Shown: positions 29,030-40,320, counted from the stretch's first letter. The stretch is 64,000 nucleotides of DNA from Maniola hyperantus (GCF_902806685.2 NC_048560.1:6910212-6974211); one strand, 5' to 3'. Translations and numbers: made by a program. Notes: a model not told the origin generated them from the sequence alone.

Positions 29030-29280
29030 GACACGCATTCACACATTCAATGACTCTTTTGAAAGCATAGAAAAATCGAAATCTCTTTCAACGCCTCGCT
29101 ATCTAAAACCATAAACCGGTTTACCTGAACGCACATGTCTATTCAAGTGTACAATTAACCAGACATGTTTGTTTGTAAGGCTAAAAATACAGCCTAAAGG
29201 CCTAGGCCAGTGGTCGGCAACCTACGGCTCGGCCCAAAATTTATTAGGTTACGATTTGATCTTGAGCAGAAAACTAACAA
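29030..29280. other. Unassigned; possible hAT-like end
   Basis: CAGTGGTCGGCAACCTACGG at 29210 resembles common hAT-type termini. No partner end found. Confidence 0.35.
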
Positions 29281-29650
29281 ACAAGTTTGTTTGTTTGTTT
29301 GAAAAATGTCTTTATTAATAATTAACAAAAATATATACATAGTTTATGTCCTATTAACCTAGGATAAACACATAAAATATAATTAAACATAGTTTGGCAG
29401 GCTAAGACGCCCCTTTCAAACTTACCAGCTTCATATTTTATCGTTCTATTTAGACCATAAATACACCAACAATAGGATAAAAATTAGTTATGCTAACCTT
29501 AGTACATCGGTTATCACTTGTAAACATATTTTTTACATTTAAAGCACTATTTCTAATATTCTATCATAAGTACAAAATTTAGGTTAGTAGTTAATTTAAC
29601 TAATCACTAATCTTATATTTTTTATTTAACGCTAGTTGAGGGTAAAGAAC
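29281..29650 (-). other. Possible LINE 3' UTR in reverse
   Basis: A TTTGTTTGTTTG run followed by AAAATGTCTTTATTAATAAT at the left looks like a LINE tail. No coding part is recognisable. Confidence 0.3.
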
Positions 29651-30439
29651 TAACAAACAAGTGACGATAACCTATCAGCGCTGGTCACCAGCGAGTTGGA
29701 TCAAGGGCTGTTCCTTGAGTTCTGTTCGGGAGTGGCAAAATATGCGATACAAAGGAACAAAACATAGATTGGAAATAAAGACCGATAGTATAATGTATAT
29801 TGTAATAATATAATAACTTACTTCGGTAAAATGGGCAATCTATGTGTTGTCCATTTTGTCTAAAAACTATATATAAAAGTGAGTAAACCCTTGAAGGATA
29901 GACAAAGACTCCTAACTTAATATCGGAGGCAGCACGGAAATATTTAAAAAATAACCCTTAAAAGCCCTAAAAGTAGCCTATATCCACACTGCGGGATGTA
30001 AGATATCTCTGTACTACTTTAAAATTAGTAAAGCAGATGGGCCTTGGAAATATAAACGGACATTCATCATACTTCCGTATTTATAATATTTTATCATGCA
30101 TAGAATACCTATAAATATTTATTCTTATATTATGAAAAATCCCCATAGAACCTTTTAAAAAGGACCGACATTCACTTAGCAAAATTATTTTTTCCAATCC
30201 CATATTGCCAATTGGTTTATTGAAATCACATAATTTATGTATTTTATTATTCAGAAAAATAAGTTTTCCTTCGACACACACATTTTTTCCAACAACAAAA
30301 ATGTAAACCACATGACATATTGACATCGGGCCACGGCTATTCGCTATTGGAGTTTTGATTCCGCACGTTTGTCGTGGCCACAGTACGTATTTGTAGTAGG
30401 TAGGTATGTCTCGTAGGTACTAGTGCAACTTTTCGAATT
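29651..30439. other. No feature recognised
   Basis: AT-rich noncoding sequence. Confidence 0.4.
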
Positions 30440-30640
30440 AATAAACTATGCGTCCATCAGCTACGCGATTGCGCGGTAGAATGACAGCTACAATGTCACG
30501 ATCGCAATCACATCTGATTGGTTGATGCTCGCTCACTATTGGCTACACTGCATTGTTGCAACAAGAATAGCACAAATTCAGCCAATCACAACAATTGAGA
30601 TTGTAATAATTATTGATGCAGGTTTTACGAAATCGCCCTG
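30440..30640. repeat. Dispersed repeat L, copy 1
   Basis: ACAGCTACAATGTCACGATC, AATCACATCTGATTGGTTGA, CTCACTATTGGCTACA, TTGTTGCAACAAGAATA and ATTCAGCCAATCACA, matching the order at 35455-35650. Confidence 0.55.
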
Positions 30641-30726
30641 CAGTAGTCTATTTTTTAATCCCGGAGACGAAAATTACTCGAAAAATAGGGTTACTTTAGG
30701 GGTACCTGCGTCAAATGCACTGACAT

Positions 30727-31021
30727 CAGTACCCGTAGTACAAGATTTTACGTCTCACCAAACGAAACCAAATTCGAGAGTCGAAATACTTCCGCGTAAC
30801 AGTAAAATGGACCTAAACAGCCTTGAATTGAAGTCAAATATTCAATGCCACTGATTTTAATTTCGCAATGTTTCCGCTTGGAGCGCTGGCTGTAGAAGTG
30901 TAGACAAACTTGAGCTTTAAAACAAGGCATTTAAGATCCAGTTTACTGTACCGCGGAAGTATTTCGACTCTCGAATTTGGTTTGGTTTGGTGAGACGTAA
31001 AATCTTGTACTGCGGGTACTG
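30727..31021 (+). mobile_element. MITE K, copy 1
   Basis: 295 bases with inverted arms of about 80: both ends read CAGTACCCG(T/C)AGTACAAGAT inward, then TTTTACGTCTCACCAAAC and TCGAGAGTCGAAATACTTCC. The middle contains TTTCGCAATGTTTCCG and GGCTGTAGAAGTGTAGAC. No coding capacity; flanking duplication not clear. Copy 2 is at 48155-48449, inverted. Confidence 0.85.
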
Positions 31022-31396
31022 ACGCCTGCCCGTGACGTCATAGCATCGACGTTTTTTTAGAAGATCCCTATCTGTCGTGTCTCTGGCCGTGGCCCTATGA
31101 CTAGTCCGAAACAAAAAAAAAAACAAGATGTTGAATTATAATCCATTACAGGAACCACATAAGCAATAAAAGTAATAGGATGTAATAATAAAAATGCGCA
31201 ATAAGGTATTAATAATATTTATTAGGGCCGGGAGATCGTTCCGAATAATATACGCCATTTGTCACGCTGCTGGAACGACTACTTGTCACTATGACGCGAC
31301 ACCTGGATATATCTAAGGTCTTCTCTTCTTTAATGTGTCTTCAGACCCATTGACTTATATATTACTTCGTATGGACAAGGTTGTTGAACAAACAAA

Positions 31397-31780
31397 AACC
31401 GGCCAAGTGCGAGTCAGGCTCGGGCAGTGAGGGTTCCGTACTACAATCGTATTTTTCGACGTTTTGCACGATAATTCAAAAACTATGATGCATAAAAATA
31501 AATAAAAATCTGTTTTAGAATGCACAGGTGAAGACTTTTCATATGATACCCCACTTGATATAGTTATATCTTACTTCGAAAATTGAAAATACTAATTATT
31601 AGTTCATAACCTCAATAATTTTTTTTGTGACATGTAACCACAAAACCTGCCAAATTTCATGATTCTAGGTCAACGGGAAGTACCCTGTAGGTTTCTTGAC
31701 AGACCGACAGACAGACAGACAGACAACAAAGTGATCCTATAAGGGTTCCGTTTTTCCTTTTGAGGTACGGAACCCTAAAA
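31397..31780 (+). mobile_element. C repeat
   Basis: AAAAACCGGCCAAGTGCGAG to GGTACGGAACCCTAAAAA. The segment TCACGGTTTTCAGATTTTTC is deleted relative to other copies. GACA run near 31700. Confidence 0.8.
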
Positions 31781-31789
31781 ACGACCTCA

Positions 31790-32595
31790 ATAAAGAAAAG
31801 ACGTCAAAAAAGAAATGAAGTCATAATTAATATTCAAAGTACATAATTCGTACCTACAATAAGCCGTTCGCGAGCGATATTTCATTACGCAGTGTCGAGT
31901 CCATAGAGCAGAAACAAAGAGGAGATGTTGTATTAAGATTTCCCTATGAAATATCGAGTGACATTTTGCGGGGTGAGGGGTTGTGGAACGCCGCCCACTT
32001 CTCAATTTTCCATCTGCGGGCTAGTAGCAAAACTACTCGCTTAGCGAACTAACATCGATATATTGATGTCACTACATAGTTCAGCTATCTCACACTAGAT
32101 GTCAATAAGTGTAGAAATTACGTATAAAATTACTTACAAATGAAATGTGATACCATTCATAGCATCAGAACGTCTGTCTGAATAACTTTGACACGATAAA
32201 ACACAACACTTCATCCTTTTGTTCTTAAAAACGCGAAAACACACCGATAATACGAGTCTCAATATATGTGAACCTGACGAACGCAGACAGCATACTAACT
32301 AAGGCCCCGCCCACAGTGATGACGTCAGGACCTAGTTGAAAATCACAGTGCACAGTTGCTTAGGCCAACTCCTCTTTGTTTCTGCTCTATGGTCGAGTCG
32401 ACGCGCGACGGCGACATGGCCGTATCCTTTTTAGGCATTATTAAAAATCCCTTTTGAACATTTACTTTACAATTTCCCCCCTTTGTAGGGATATAATAAC
32501 ATGAGTCTTTAATAAAAAGGTATTTTTGTAATTCTGTGATCGTTGGAGAGCTACTCATATACTGCTAAAATAATGTGAAAAATAAATATGAAAAA
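31790..32595. other. No feature recognised
   Basis: Noncoding. AGCAGAAACAAAGAGGAG near 31908 recurs as its complement near 32373, so there may be a dispersed or inverted relation between 31.9 and 32.4 kb. Confidence 0.4.
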
Positions 32596-32598
32596 ACT

Positions 32599-32766
32599 TA
32601 TAAGTCCCGCAAATTGCTATTACTCTGGAACCAAGTCTCATTAACACCGAAATAACGTCATTTTGACGTCAACCGAAATAAAAATATACCTTCAGCTCGA
32701 AACTTCAGTCTAGTGCTGACATCACTAAAATGGCGGCACGCGCATTAGCAATTTGCGGGACTTATA
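32599..32766. mobile_element. MITE H, full copy
   Basis: Ends TATAAGTCCCGCAAATTGCT and the complement AGCAATTTGCGGGACTTATA form a 20-plus base terminal inverted repeat. The middle has ATAACGTCATTTTGACGTCA and GAAACTTCAGTCTAGTGCTG. Partial copy at 6950-7062. Confidence 0.8.
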
Positions 32767-33029
32767 CTAGAATCCAGATGATAATCGCGACTTAGCCCAC
32801 GTAAATTAAGGTTTTTTTTTAAAAAAATCACGCACTTTTTAGGCATCCTTTCTTCCTTTTTAGGCATTGTTAAAAAGCCCTTTTGAACTCTACAATTTCC
32901 CCCCTTCGTAGGGATTTAATAACATGAGTCTTTAATAAAATGGGATTTTTTTATAATTCTGTTTCTTTCGAGAGTTACCTGTACCGCTAAAATAATGTAA
33001 AAAAAACATCATTTACATATTGTAATGTA

Positions 33030-33140
33030 CCTATCTACTAGATGATGCTCGTAACTAAATCCACGTAGATTTTCATTTTTTTTAAATCCTGTGGGAACTC
33101 TTTGATTTTCCGGGAGAAAAAGTAGCCTTCTATCTTGTTA
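33030..33140 (-). mobile_element. Helitron group B remnant
   Basis: CTAGATGATGCTCGTAAC, then CTGTGGGAACTCTTTGATTT and TCCGGGAGAAAAAGTAGCC. Confidence 0.5.
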
Positions 33141-33216
33141 GGTATCCTTTATGGGTTATCCTTTATAAGAATTGTTTAAAAGCCCTTTCGAACATTTACT
33201 TTACAATTAAAAATTA

Positions 33217-33510
33217 ATGCAAGTGACTACAGAGCTCCAGAGAACGGGTCTCCTCTCAAATGAGAAGGGATTTGGCCATAGTATACCACGCTGGCCAAGT
33301 GCGGATTGGCAGCCTTCACACGCCTTTAACAACATTATGGAGAACTCTCAGCCATGCAGGTTTCCTCACAATGTTTTCCTTCACCGTTATAGCAAGTGAT
33401 ATTAGATTGCTTAAAACGCACATAACTCCGAAAAGTTAGAGGTGCGTGCCGGGAATCGAACCCTCCGAATAGGAGGCAAACGTGTTAACCACTAGGCTAT
33501 CACCTTTCGA
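33217..33510 (-). mobile_element. SINE-1, near full length
   Basis: CAAATGAGAAGGGATTTGGC, ACGCTGGCCAAGTGCGGATT, AACATTATGGAGAACTCTCA, then head complement CGGGAATCGAACCCTCCGAA and AACCACTAGGCTATCAC. Confidence 0.8.
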
Positions 33511-33519
33511 TGTACGGGA

Positions 33520-34320
33520 CACTAAAATAGCTCAAAAAGACAATAACATTAATCGAAAAACCACATTGATCGAAACACAAGTATGAAAATAGCCGAAACA
33601 AAAGAAACACGCGCAGCTATCGAAATAGCCGAAAACAAAAGACAATCCAGAATACAGAATCCTGTCCATAGTGAATGAAAATACTTGTACAAGTTACAGC
33701 CAAAATGAAAGGTGGGCAAACTCCACATTGCCCAGACAGAGTTAACCTTCAACCCCAATGCCAAAAGTCCGTAAAAAGTTATCTAGTTCCGACTTCAAGT
33801 TAAGACCCAGTTTACTTCCACCAACCTATAAAAGTCAAATTTTTCAATCTGTCCTTTCTTGTTAGTCCTGGAAAGACTTAAAAAAAAGTGACAGCATTAA
33901 CTAAACTGGATTAAGTAATTTTGTGCAAGTGTGCCATACTGTATTTTATAAGTGAAATATCCTATCATTACTAATTAATATGAAATTTTAGTTTTTGGTA
34001 CCTACTACACGGAATTTAAATCCAAAAAACCCATTGTTGTTTTATAGTTTGGAGTCTGTCGGCAGTCCCCCCTGACTGCCAATTTTGTTTTCAACTTTTT
34101 CGTATATTTTATTTTATTTGTTTATTTGTTGTGAACACAGCATGTATCCAGCCATTTCTGGCATATACTTTTTTAAAATATAATATTCAAAAATGATATT
34201 ACATTGGAAGCTAATAAAATATTTAGTTTAATCTAGGTACTAGAATCTAGGATAGAAATCTAAGCTATCAAATCACCAGCAATGGGATCATCCCTAATCG
34301 ATACGAGAGAACTCTATCCA
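33520..34320. other. No feature recognised
   Basis: A patch near 33560-33620 is rich in GAAACA/GAAA units with ATAGCCGAAA repeated (33589, 33626). No gene. Confidence 0.4.
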
Positions 34321-34322
34321 GA

Positions 34323-34460
34323 TAAATAGATAGATAGATAGAAATACTTTATTGCACACAAAAAATATTACATAACATGACAAAAAACAAACTATATATA
34401 CTATATAAACTATATATATATACATAACTATTATAAATATCAATATATATATACTCCAGA
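34323..34460 (-). mobile_element. LINE-Y 3' UTR end
   Basis: AAATAGATAGATAGATAGAA then ATACTTTATTGCACACAAAA and ATTACATAACATGACAA. The same tail with more 3' UTR is at 51735-52260. Confidence 0.55.
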
Positions 34461-35035
34461 TTCCAGACCCAAAGTTTTTGTCCAGGCAGTGTCAATTTTG
34501 ACCACCATACCAAAATTTACCTGTAACATCATACAGTATGGAATTTAAATGAAATACCACACAGGTGTTGCAGACATGTATTCAAACATTCAATAGCTTT
34601 TATATCTTTTATATCTCGTAGAAAAGTGTAAATCTCGTTCAACACCTCCCCAGCGAAGCCTTAAGCCGTTAGGAGTGAATGGGGACGTAAATGTAGCCTG
34701 CAATTAGGTATCTCCATTACTTAAAAGGCTAGGTTTTGAATAAAAAGGTTTGCTTTGAAAAATAAATAAATGTAACAAATTGCTAAAAAAATTAACGCAG
34801 GCAAAGTAAAGAAAAATCTAAACTTTGCTTGAAATTCGTGAATGAATGAAGTAATAATTATATTTAAATTTATTTTATGTGCCGATTCGAAGCGCCCCAC
34901 CGAGCGTATCAAATGGTCTTCGTGTTGACAGTATGTTTACAGATATCTCATGCTAATATTTAGTTCCGAGTACGATCACATGACGCTCACTGTTGCTATC
35001 AAAGCCCAAATGGCGAAAATCAAGTTTCTGCAAAA
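34461..35035. other. No feature recognised
   Basis: Noncoding sequence without a repeat end that I can place. Confidence 0.4.
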
Positions 35036-35038
35036 CAG

Positions 35039-35204
35039 CCCCCCGATTGTGTAAGAATAACCATTTCATGGCTATGGCAATCGTCAAGAAATTCTGTCCT
35101 TTGATTGGTTGATTCGCTGTTTACATTTTTTCACAGCCAATAAAGGGCAGAATTTCTTGACGATTGCGATAGCCATGAAATGGTTATCTTACACAATTGG
35201 GGGG
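35039..35204. mobile_element. Fold-back MITE
   Basis: Arms of about 65 bases: CCCCCCGATTGTGTAAGAAT, then AACCATTTCATGGCTATGGC and CGTCAAGAAATTCTGTCC; the right side is the complement with few differences. The middle is short (GATTCGCTGTTTACATTTTT). No coding capacity. Confidence 0.85.
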
Positions 35205-35265
35205 CAGATCGGCAATCGCAAGTCCAGCGTACATGTATTAGTACAGGTCAGTGTCATACCCTCTT

Positions 35266-35452
35266 AGTACAGTGCGCGGCAGAAAGTAATGCACAACGGC
35301 CTTTAGAATGAAATTTCGGCTTTGTAGAACGTTGTCTCTGTCACTCATACCTATATGACGTTTTGTCGGTCTCAACAACAGAGACAGTGCTCTACAAATA
35401 CCCTATCTTCTTCTAAAGGTCGATGTACATTACTTTCTGCTGCGTACTTTAC
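35266..35452. mobile_element. MITE G, full copy
   Basis: Terminal inverted repeats of about 36 bases: left GTGCGCGGCAGAAAGTAATG..CGGCCTTTAGAATGA, right TTCTAAAGGTCGATGTACAT..TACTTTCTGCTGCGTAC. The middle has GTTGTCTCTGTCACTCATAC and TGACGTTTTGTCGGTCTC. Confidence 0.85.
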
Positions 35453-35454
35453 GG

Positions 35455-35650
35455 TAGTTAGACAGTTACAGTCGTAATCACCTCTGATTTGCTGACACTG
35501 TGTCACTATTGGTTCAAATGCACGATTGCAGCAAGGATAATTTGATAATTTGATTTAAAAAATAATTTGATAATTTGATTTGATTTGATACCATAAATTC
35601 AGCCAATCACACAATATCAAACCGTAGCAATAACTTTCAAACTACCTATC
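35455..35650. repeat. Dispersed repeat L, copy 2
   Basis: ACAGTTACAGTCGTAATCAC, GTGTCACTATTGGTTCAAAT, then a local ATAATTTGATTTGATTTGAT run and ATTCAGCCAATCACACAATA. Same order as 30440-30640. Confidence 0.55.
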
Positions 35651-36070
35651 GACGAAATTTCAATCGATTTACGTACCATCCGAGAAGGCGTCGCGTCGCA
35701 ACAAAAGGTACGTGTCCTGTCCCTTCGCACCGTATGATACCTTAAGCGTAGGTAAATTTGTTATATTCAAAAACTAAGTACGCCATCCATCACCCGGGGT
35801 AAAGGGGAGGGAAAGGGGGGAAGACGCGTAGCAGACAAAAAACATCCGATGAAATTACAAGGGAGGAATTCTCACACGTTACCCGAAACGGGGTTATTTT
35901 TTATACGCGTATAAAAAAGGAAATGATCGTGGAATGTATAATAACTTAACGCGGGAATTTGTCGTGTCTTTTTTTTTGCCCACGACGAAACGGGGATGGT
36001 ATATGCCACAGATATGGACGTATTCTAGTACTCTAGATAGGGTGTGTCATAGAAAATGTATAAAAATAAT

Positions 36071-36163
36071 TTTAAATACATATCAAAAATTGCGGACCGG
36101 CAGGATTCGAATCCAGGAGACGCAGGCTCGAATCCTGCCGGTCCGCAATTTTATGTATTTAAA
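36071..36163. repeat. tRNA T-arm-like perfect hairpin
   Basis: AAAATTGCGGACCGGCAGGA/TTCGA (36086-36110) is exactly complementary to 36128-36152, giving a 25-base-pair stem with a 17-base loop. It is extended by TTTAAATACAT (36071-36081) against ATGTATTTAAA (36153-36163). The right arm holds GCAGGCTCGAATCCTGC, shaped like a tRNA T arm, and GGTCCGCA like an acceptor end. There are no D or anticodon arms, so it is not a tRNA gene. Confidence 0.8.
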
Positions 36164-36164
36164 A

Positions 36165-36380
36165 CTAGCTTATGCTCGCGACTTCGTACGCGTGGACCTC
36201 ACAAATTTCAAACCCCTATTTTACCTCCTTAGGGGTTGAATTTTCAAAAAACCTTTCTTAGCGGATGCCTACGTCATAATAGCTATCTGCATGCAAAATT
36301 TCAGCTCGATCCGTCCAATAGTTTGAGCTGTGCGTTGACAGATCAGTCAGTCAGTCACCTTTTCCTTTTATATATTTAGA
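36165..36380 (-). mobile_element. Helitron group A, full length
   Basis: CTAGCTTATGCTCGCGACTT to TATATATTTAGA, flanked by A and T. It starts two bases after the tRNA-like hairpin ends. Confidence 0.8.
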
Positions 36381-36573
36381 TTATTTAGAAATTTCCTTGA
36401 AGTGTAGGTAAAACACCATAAAAATCATAAAATATAGAAAAGGTATCATTATATCAAGTGATAGAAAAATAATTTTGTTACAATAGTTAAGGGACTTGTA
36501 ACAAAACGTCATAATCGTAATGTCCTTGGACATTTAAAATCGGTCTGTATATTTCAGCGTTTATTAAGAGAAG

Positions 36574-36719
36574 TATAGTTCGTACAAAATGAGAACTCAC
36601 TCGCCATTTTAACTGTATGTGTTAACTGTCATGTCAAAAGTACGGCTCACATTTAAAATAAGGACTAAAATCGACACTGAGTTAAAATGGCGAGCGAGAT
36701 CTCATTTGTACGTACTATA
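36574..36719. mobile_element. Fold-back MITE
   Basis: Arms of about 39 bases: ATAGTTCGTACAAAATGAGA..CTCGCCATTTTAACT and its complement AGTTAAAATGGCGAGCGAGA..TGTACGTACTAT. Single copy in this window. Confidence 0.75.
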
Positions 36720-36787
36720 TATTTGGGTTTCAGTTTTGAACTTTATTTTAAGTTTATAAAAGTAACAAGTATCTAAGCGAATGAATA

Positions 36788-37255
36788 ATAAGCTGTGATA
36801 GCCTAGTGGTTAGGACGACAGACATCTAATCGGAGGTCGGGGTTAAATATTATTATCAGTACCCTTATTATAAATGCGAAAGTGTGTCTGTTTGTTGGTT
36901 TGTCCTTCAATCACGTCGCAACGGTGCAACGGATTGACGTGATTTTATGCATGGGTAATAGATAAAGACCTGGAGAGTGACATAGGCTACTTTTATCCCG
37001 GAAAATCAAAGAGTTCCCACGGGATTTTTAAAAACCTAATTCCACTCCAAGTCGCGGGCATCAGCTAGTAATTAAATATTACTTGCTTTAACGGTGATGG
37101 AAAACATCGTGAGGAAACCTGGGATACCTGAGAATTCTCCATAATGTTCTCAAAGGTGTGTGAAGTCTACCAATCCGCCCATTGCCAGCGTGGTAGACTA
37201 TGGCTAAAACCCTTCTCACTCTGTAGTGAGCCGACGATGGGTTGATCAAGATGAT
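36788..37255 (+). mobile_element. SINE-1 interrupted by a Helitron
   Basis: Head ATAAGCTGTGATAGCCTAGT, GGTTAGGACGACAGACATCT, TCGGAGGTCGGGGTTAAATA, then the Helitron 36856-37068, then TAATTAAATATTACTTGCTT, AACGGTGATGGAAAACATCG and a tail with GATGATGAA. About 45 bases of the SINE between the B box and the TAATTAAATAT phrase are missing, so the empty site is not as clean as at 18830. Confidence 0.75.
36856..37068 (+). mobile_element. Helitron group B in SINE-1
   Basis: TCAGTACCCTTATTATAAAT to GGGCATCAGCTAG, preceded by A and followed by T. Usual group B boxes inside. Confidence 0.8.
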
Positions 37256-37494
37256 GAAGCGAACGAATGAAGATCATAATACTATTGCTCTTCACTAAGA
37301 AACTTTATTAACATAAAAAAATTGCCTCTACGCATTCTACGTCTCCAGTCCTCACGCAATTTAATATCGCCTTGTCTAACATAAATTCCCAACGACAATG
37401 TTATTTGTCGTAACATATTAAAAATGACTATAAAGATGTAAATTGCATAATCATATTAAACATGTAAGCGCCATCTTCTTTTTATAACCCATTT

Positions 37495-38055
37495 TTTAGG
37501 GTTCCGTACATAAAAAAGAAAAAAGGAACCCTTATAGGATCAATTTGTTGTTTGACTGTCATATAGGTTACTTCCCGTTTCCCCAGAATCATGGGTAAGT
37601 AGGTAGGTCTTATAGCATAGGTAAAGGAAAAAATCCGAAAACCGTGAATTTGGTGGTTACATCACAAAAAATATATAAAAATGTGTTCACTAAAAAATTT
37701 TAGGTCACAAGAACATAGTGAACTGTAAGTACGTGTTAGAATAAACTAAGGACAGTTATTGGACTGTAAATTAGATTTAAAAATTAATCATAAGTAGAAG
37801 TTTAGGCTAGAATAATATTACTTATTAGCCCGTAGGCTAGATGGTAGTAGTAATAAAGCTGCCATTTTATAATGGTGCTTTATGGTAGAAAAAAAAAAAC
37901 AAAAAAAAATTTACTAAATCACACATAAATAGCGCAGTCCGTGATTAACTTCTAGTGTTCTACACACGGGTTCTACATAAAAGTGATAGGTATACTTTGT
38001 ACGATGGTACAGGACCCTTCGTGTGCGATCTCGACTCGCACTTGATCGGTTTTAT
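37495..38055 (-). mobile_element. C-related repeat, diverged
   Basis: TTAGGGTTCCGTACATAAAA start, ACTTCCCGTTTCCCCAGAAT, AAAACCGTGAATTTGGTGGT, and at the other side GCGATCTCGACTCGCACTTG with GATCGGTTTT. The middle differs from other C copies, so this is a subfamily. Confidence 0.65.
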
Positions 38056-38202
38056 TACCTATAAAAATGAGCCCGTTTTGCGTCTACGTGTGAAAATTTT
38101 AGCATGTAATTTTGTCAAATTTTTCGACAATTTTCTATTGCGAGATGAAAGATTCAGGTACCTGCTTGAAAATTGGGTAAAATGTTACCCACAGAATCGC
38201 AA

Positions 38203-38867
38203 TAATGTTATGAAGGCGAAAGTTTGTTGTATGTGTGTGTGTATGTTTGTTACTCTTTCACCCAAAATTCACTGGACAGATTTGGCTGAAATTTGGAATG
38301 AAGATAGATTATACACTGGATGTACAATAGGCTACGTTTTATCCCGGGAAATCAAAAAGTAGGGTGTTCGACTGTAGTAATAAAATGATGTGATTTTTTC
38401 TATAGTTAGCGGTAGTTTATGGGACTAGAATTCATTATTAAAGAGAATAATTTAAAAAAAACATGAACGTAACGCTGTACTGAAGGTGAATATTGACGTC
38501 ACAATCCGTAAACGACAATTTTTTTCAATTTTTCAACGTAATTTCTACGGGATAATATTTTTTATGTTATAAAATTTCAAAATATTTGTCTTTTACGCCT
38601 TGTGACGTCATTAATCGCTTTTAATACAGCACGAGTGCGACGTTAATAATTATTTATTTTAAAAATAAATAAAAAATCATGATTTTTTTTAAATTATTCT
38701 CTTTAAAAATGAGTTCTAGTACCATAAACTGCCGCTATACAAAAAATCACGTCATTTTATTACTACAGTCCAAGTGCCCTGTTCCCACGGGATTTTCCAA
38801 GTGCCCTGTTCCCACGGGATTTTGAAAAACCCAAATCCACGCGGACGAAGTCGCGGGCATCAGCTAG
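38203..38867 (+). mobile_element. Helitron group B variant split by a MITE
   Basis: TATGAAGGCGAAAGTTTGTT, GTTACTCTTTCACCCAAAAT, then the MITE (38361-38780), then GTTCCCACGGGATTTT duplicated in tandem and GCGGACGAAGTCGCGGGCAT, ending CAGCTAG. Confidence 0.75.
38361..38780. mobile_element. 420-base fold-back MITE in a Helitron
   Basis: Arms of about 100 bases: left AGGGTGTTCGACTGTAGTAA, right the complement of AGGGCACTTGGACTGTAGTA; both continue TAAAATGA(T/C)GTGATTTTTT, TAGTTTATGG-type and AGAGAATAATTTAAAAA boxes. The middle contains GTGACGTCA. An extra CCAAGTGCCCTGTTCCCACG copy follows at 38798, as if the right edge was duplicated. Confidence 0.8.
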
Positions 38868-39153
38868 TTTTAAATAAATAAATAATAGAAATAGAATACC
38901 TGTGTTAAACAAGGAACAACAAGTTTAGTTATTAAGCTTGTTGTACAAATAGAGATAATATGTGTTTTGTGTGTTTTGTCGAATTATAGCGAGTTCTCTG
39001 TTATTCACCAAAACAGACTTGTATGATGTTTCATACAAGTTGTTCTGTTCGTGCAGAACGCAATATGCACCGCCAACCCTCCCACTACTAAACATGCAGG
39101 AAAAGCAAGCAACTGTGAAAACTTTAGTAGGTATATAGCATACTGAGTAGGTT

Positions 39154-39258
39154 CCTGCGGTAGTGGAGCGGTGCGGGAGGGGTGACGTGACGCGAGAGCT
39201 CAGTGATTCGTCAACTTGTGACAACTGTCACCCTCCCGCACCGTTCCACTACCGCAGG
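39154..39258. repeat. Perfect-ended fold-back, GC-rich
   Basis: CCTGCGGTAGTGGAGCGGTG..GGGAGGG on the left is complementary to CCCTCCCGCACCGTTCCACT..ACCGCAGG on the right (about 32 bases, one or two mismatches). Possibly a small MITE. Confidence 0.7.
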
Positions 39259-39500
39259 GGCCTCCTCAGGTGCTGTACCTAGTATATTCTGCTGAGATCG
39301 AAGAAAAAATATGTCATAAATAAAAACAAAACTATAATAAAGTTATCAATTGTGGAAAATTGCTTTTGCAGCGAAAGCAAAAATGTAACAAGCTCTATAT
39401 TTCTTGTTTATGAACAAAAATTGAGTATTCGTAATATTCGAATGTGTGACGGTGGCCATGTTTTACAATAGTGGTGGGAAAGTCCTGTTTCATTAGTTAT

Positions 39501-39643
39501 TAGCTTATGCTCGAGACTTCGTCCGCGTGGACTACGCAAATTTCAAACCCCTATTTCACCCCCTTAGGAGTTGAATTTAAAAAAATCCTTTCTTAGCGGA
39601 TGTCTACGTCATAATAGCTATCTGCATGTCAATTTTCAGCCCG
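39501..39643 (-). mobile_element. Helitron group A, truncated
   Basis: TAGCTTATGCTCGAGACTTC through CTATCTGCATGTCAATTTTC, then cut at AGCCCGAT and joined to repeat J. Confidence 0.65.
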
Positions 39644-39654
39644 ATATCCCGGGG

Positions 39655-39733
39655 CTAGATAGCGCTGGTGACGTGTAGGTGTGCGGGGCGTCCCCCCGCT
39701 TCATACCCCGATTGCTATCTCGACCTGTCGCGA
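39655..39733. repeat. GC-rich repeat J, partial
   Basis: GCGGGGCGTCCCCCCGCTTC, ACCCCGATTGCTATCTCGAC and CTGTCG match the right half of 52332-52471. Confidence 0.65.
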
Positions 39734-40320
39734 ACTATACGTATTATGATAAATTTCAATGAAACATGATATTTCGCAGTGTATTTGTCAGTGCCTTAAT
39801 TATTATTGCAGTGTCACATACTATTACATTTAATTAAAAAATATCACATAACCTAACTAAATCATTTTAACTTTAACAAACCAAAAATTTAAAAACTTTT
39901 GTTTATAGGTGTGTTAGAGTTTTCAATGATTTGCATTTTAGTGATAAATATTTGTATTTTTTATCCCGATGTGAATTTCAACTGATATGGTGCCACTACG
40001 ATATAGAGGGTGATTTTTTAATAAAGCGCGCTATGGAAAATGTTTAAAAAATTCACGTAATATGTTATTACACGTATCGATACATCGATGTATCGATACA
40101 TTGGATGTATCGATAAATTCGATGTTTCGAATAGGAATTCGTTATTTTGATGGATAGTCGATTACGCGTGACAAAGGATGATGATTTCTGATTGCAAATG
40201 TATGAAAAAATATAATATGTGTGTTGCAATTTCGGAGTTTATACCTTATTGGGTTTTTTGCTATTTGTGTTTTTGAACCTATGTATAATTGTATAGCTAT
40301 GTTATCTTAGTTAGGTATAA
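39734..40320. other. Unassigned, with a TATCGATA-rich palindromic patch
   Basis: At 40076-40125 the phrase ATCGATACATCGATGTATCG and TGGATGTATCGATAAATTCG forms overlapping palindromes with at least one TATCGATA. Otherwise no feature. Confidence 0.45.

Noticed and set aside
30522..30854. 110-codon ORF
   Set aside because: It crosses repeat L and the left half of MITE K; no domain.
36086..36152. True tRNA or microRNA gene
   Set aside because: No D or anticodon arm, and no expression evidence; kept only as a hairpin finding.
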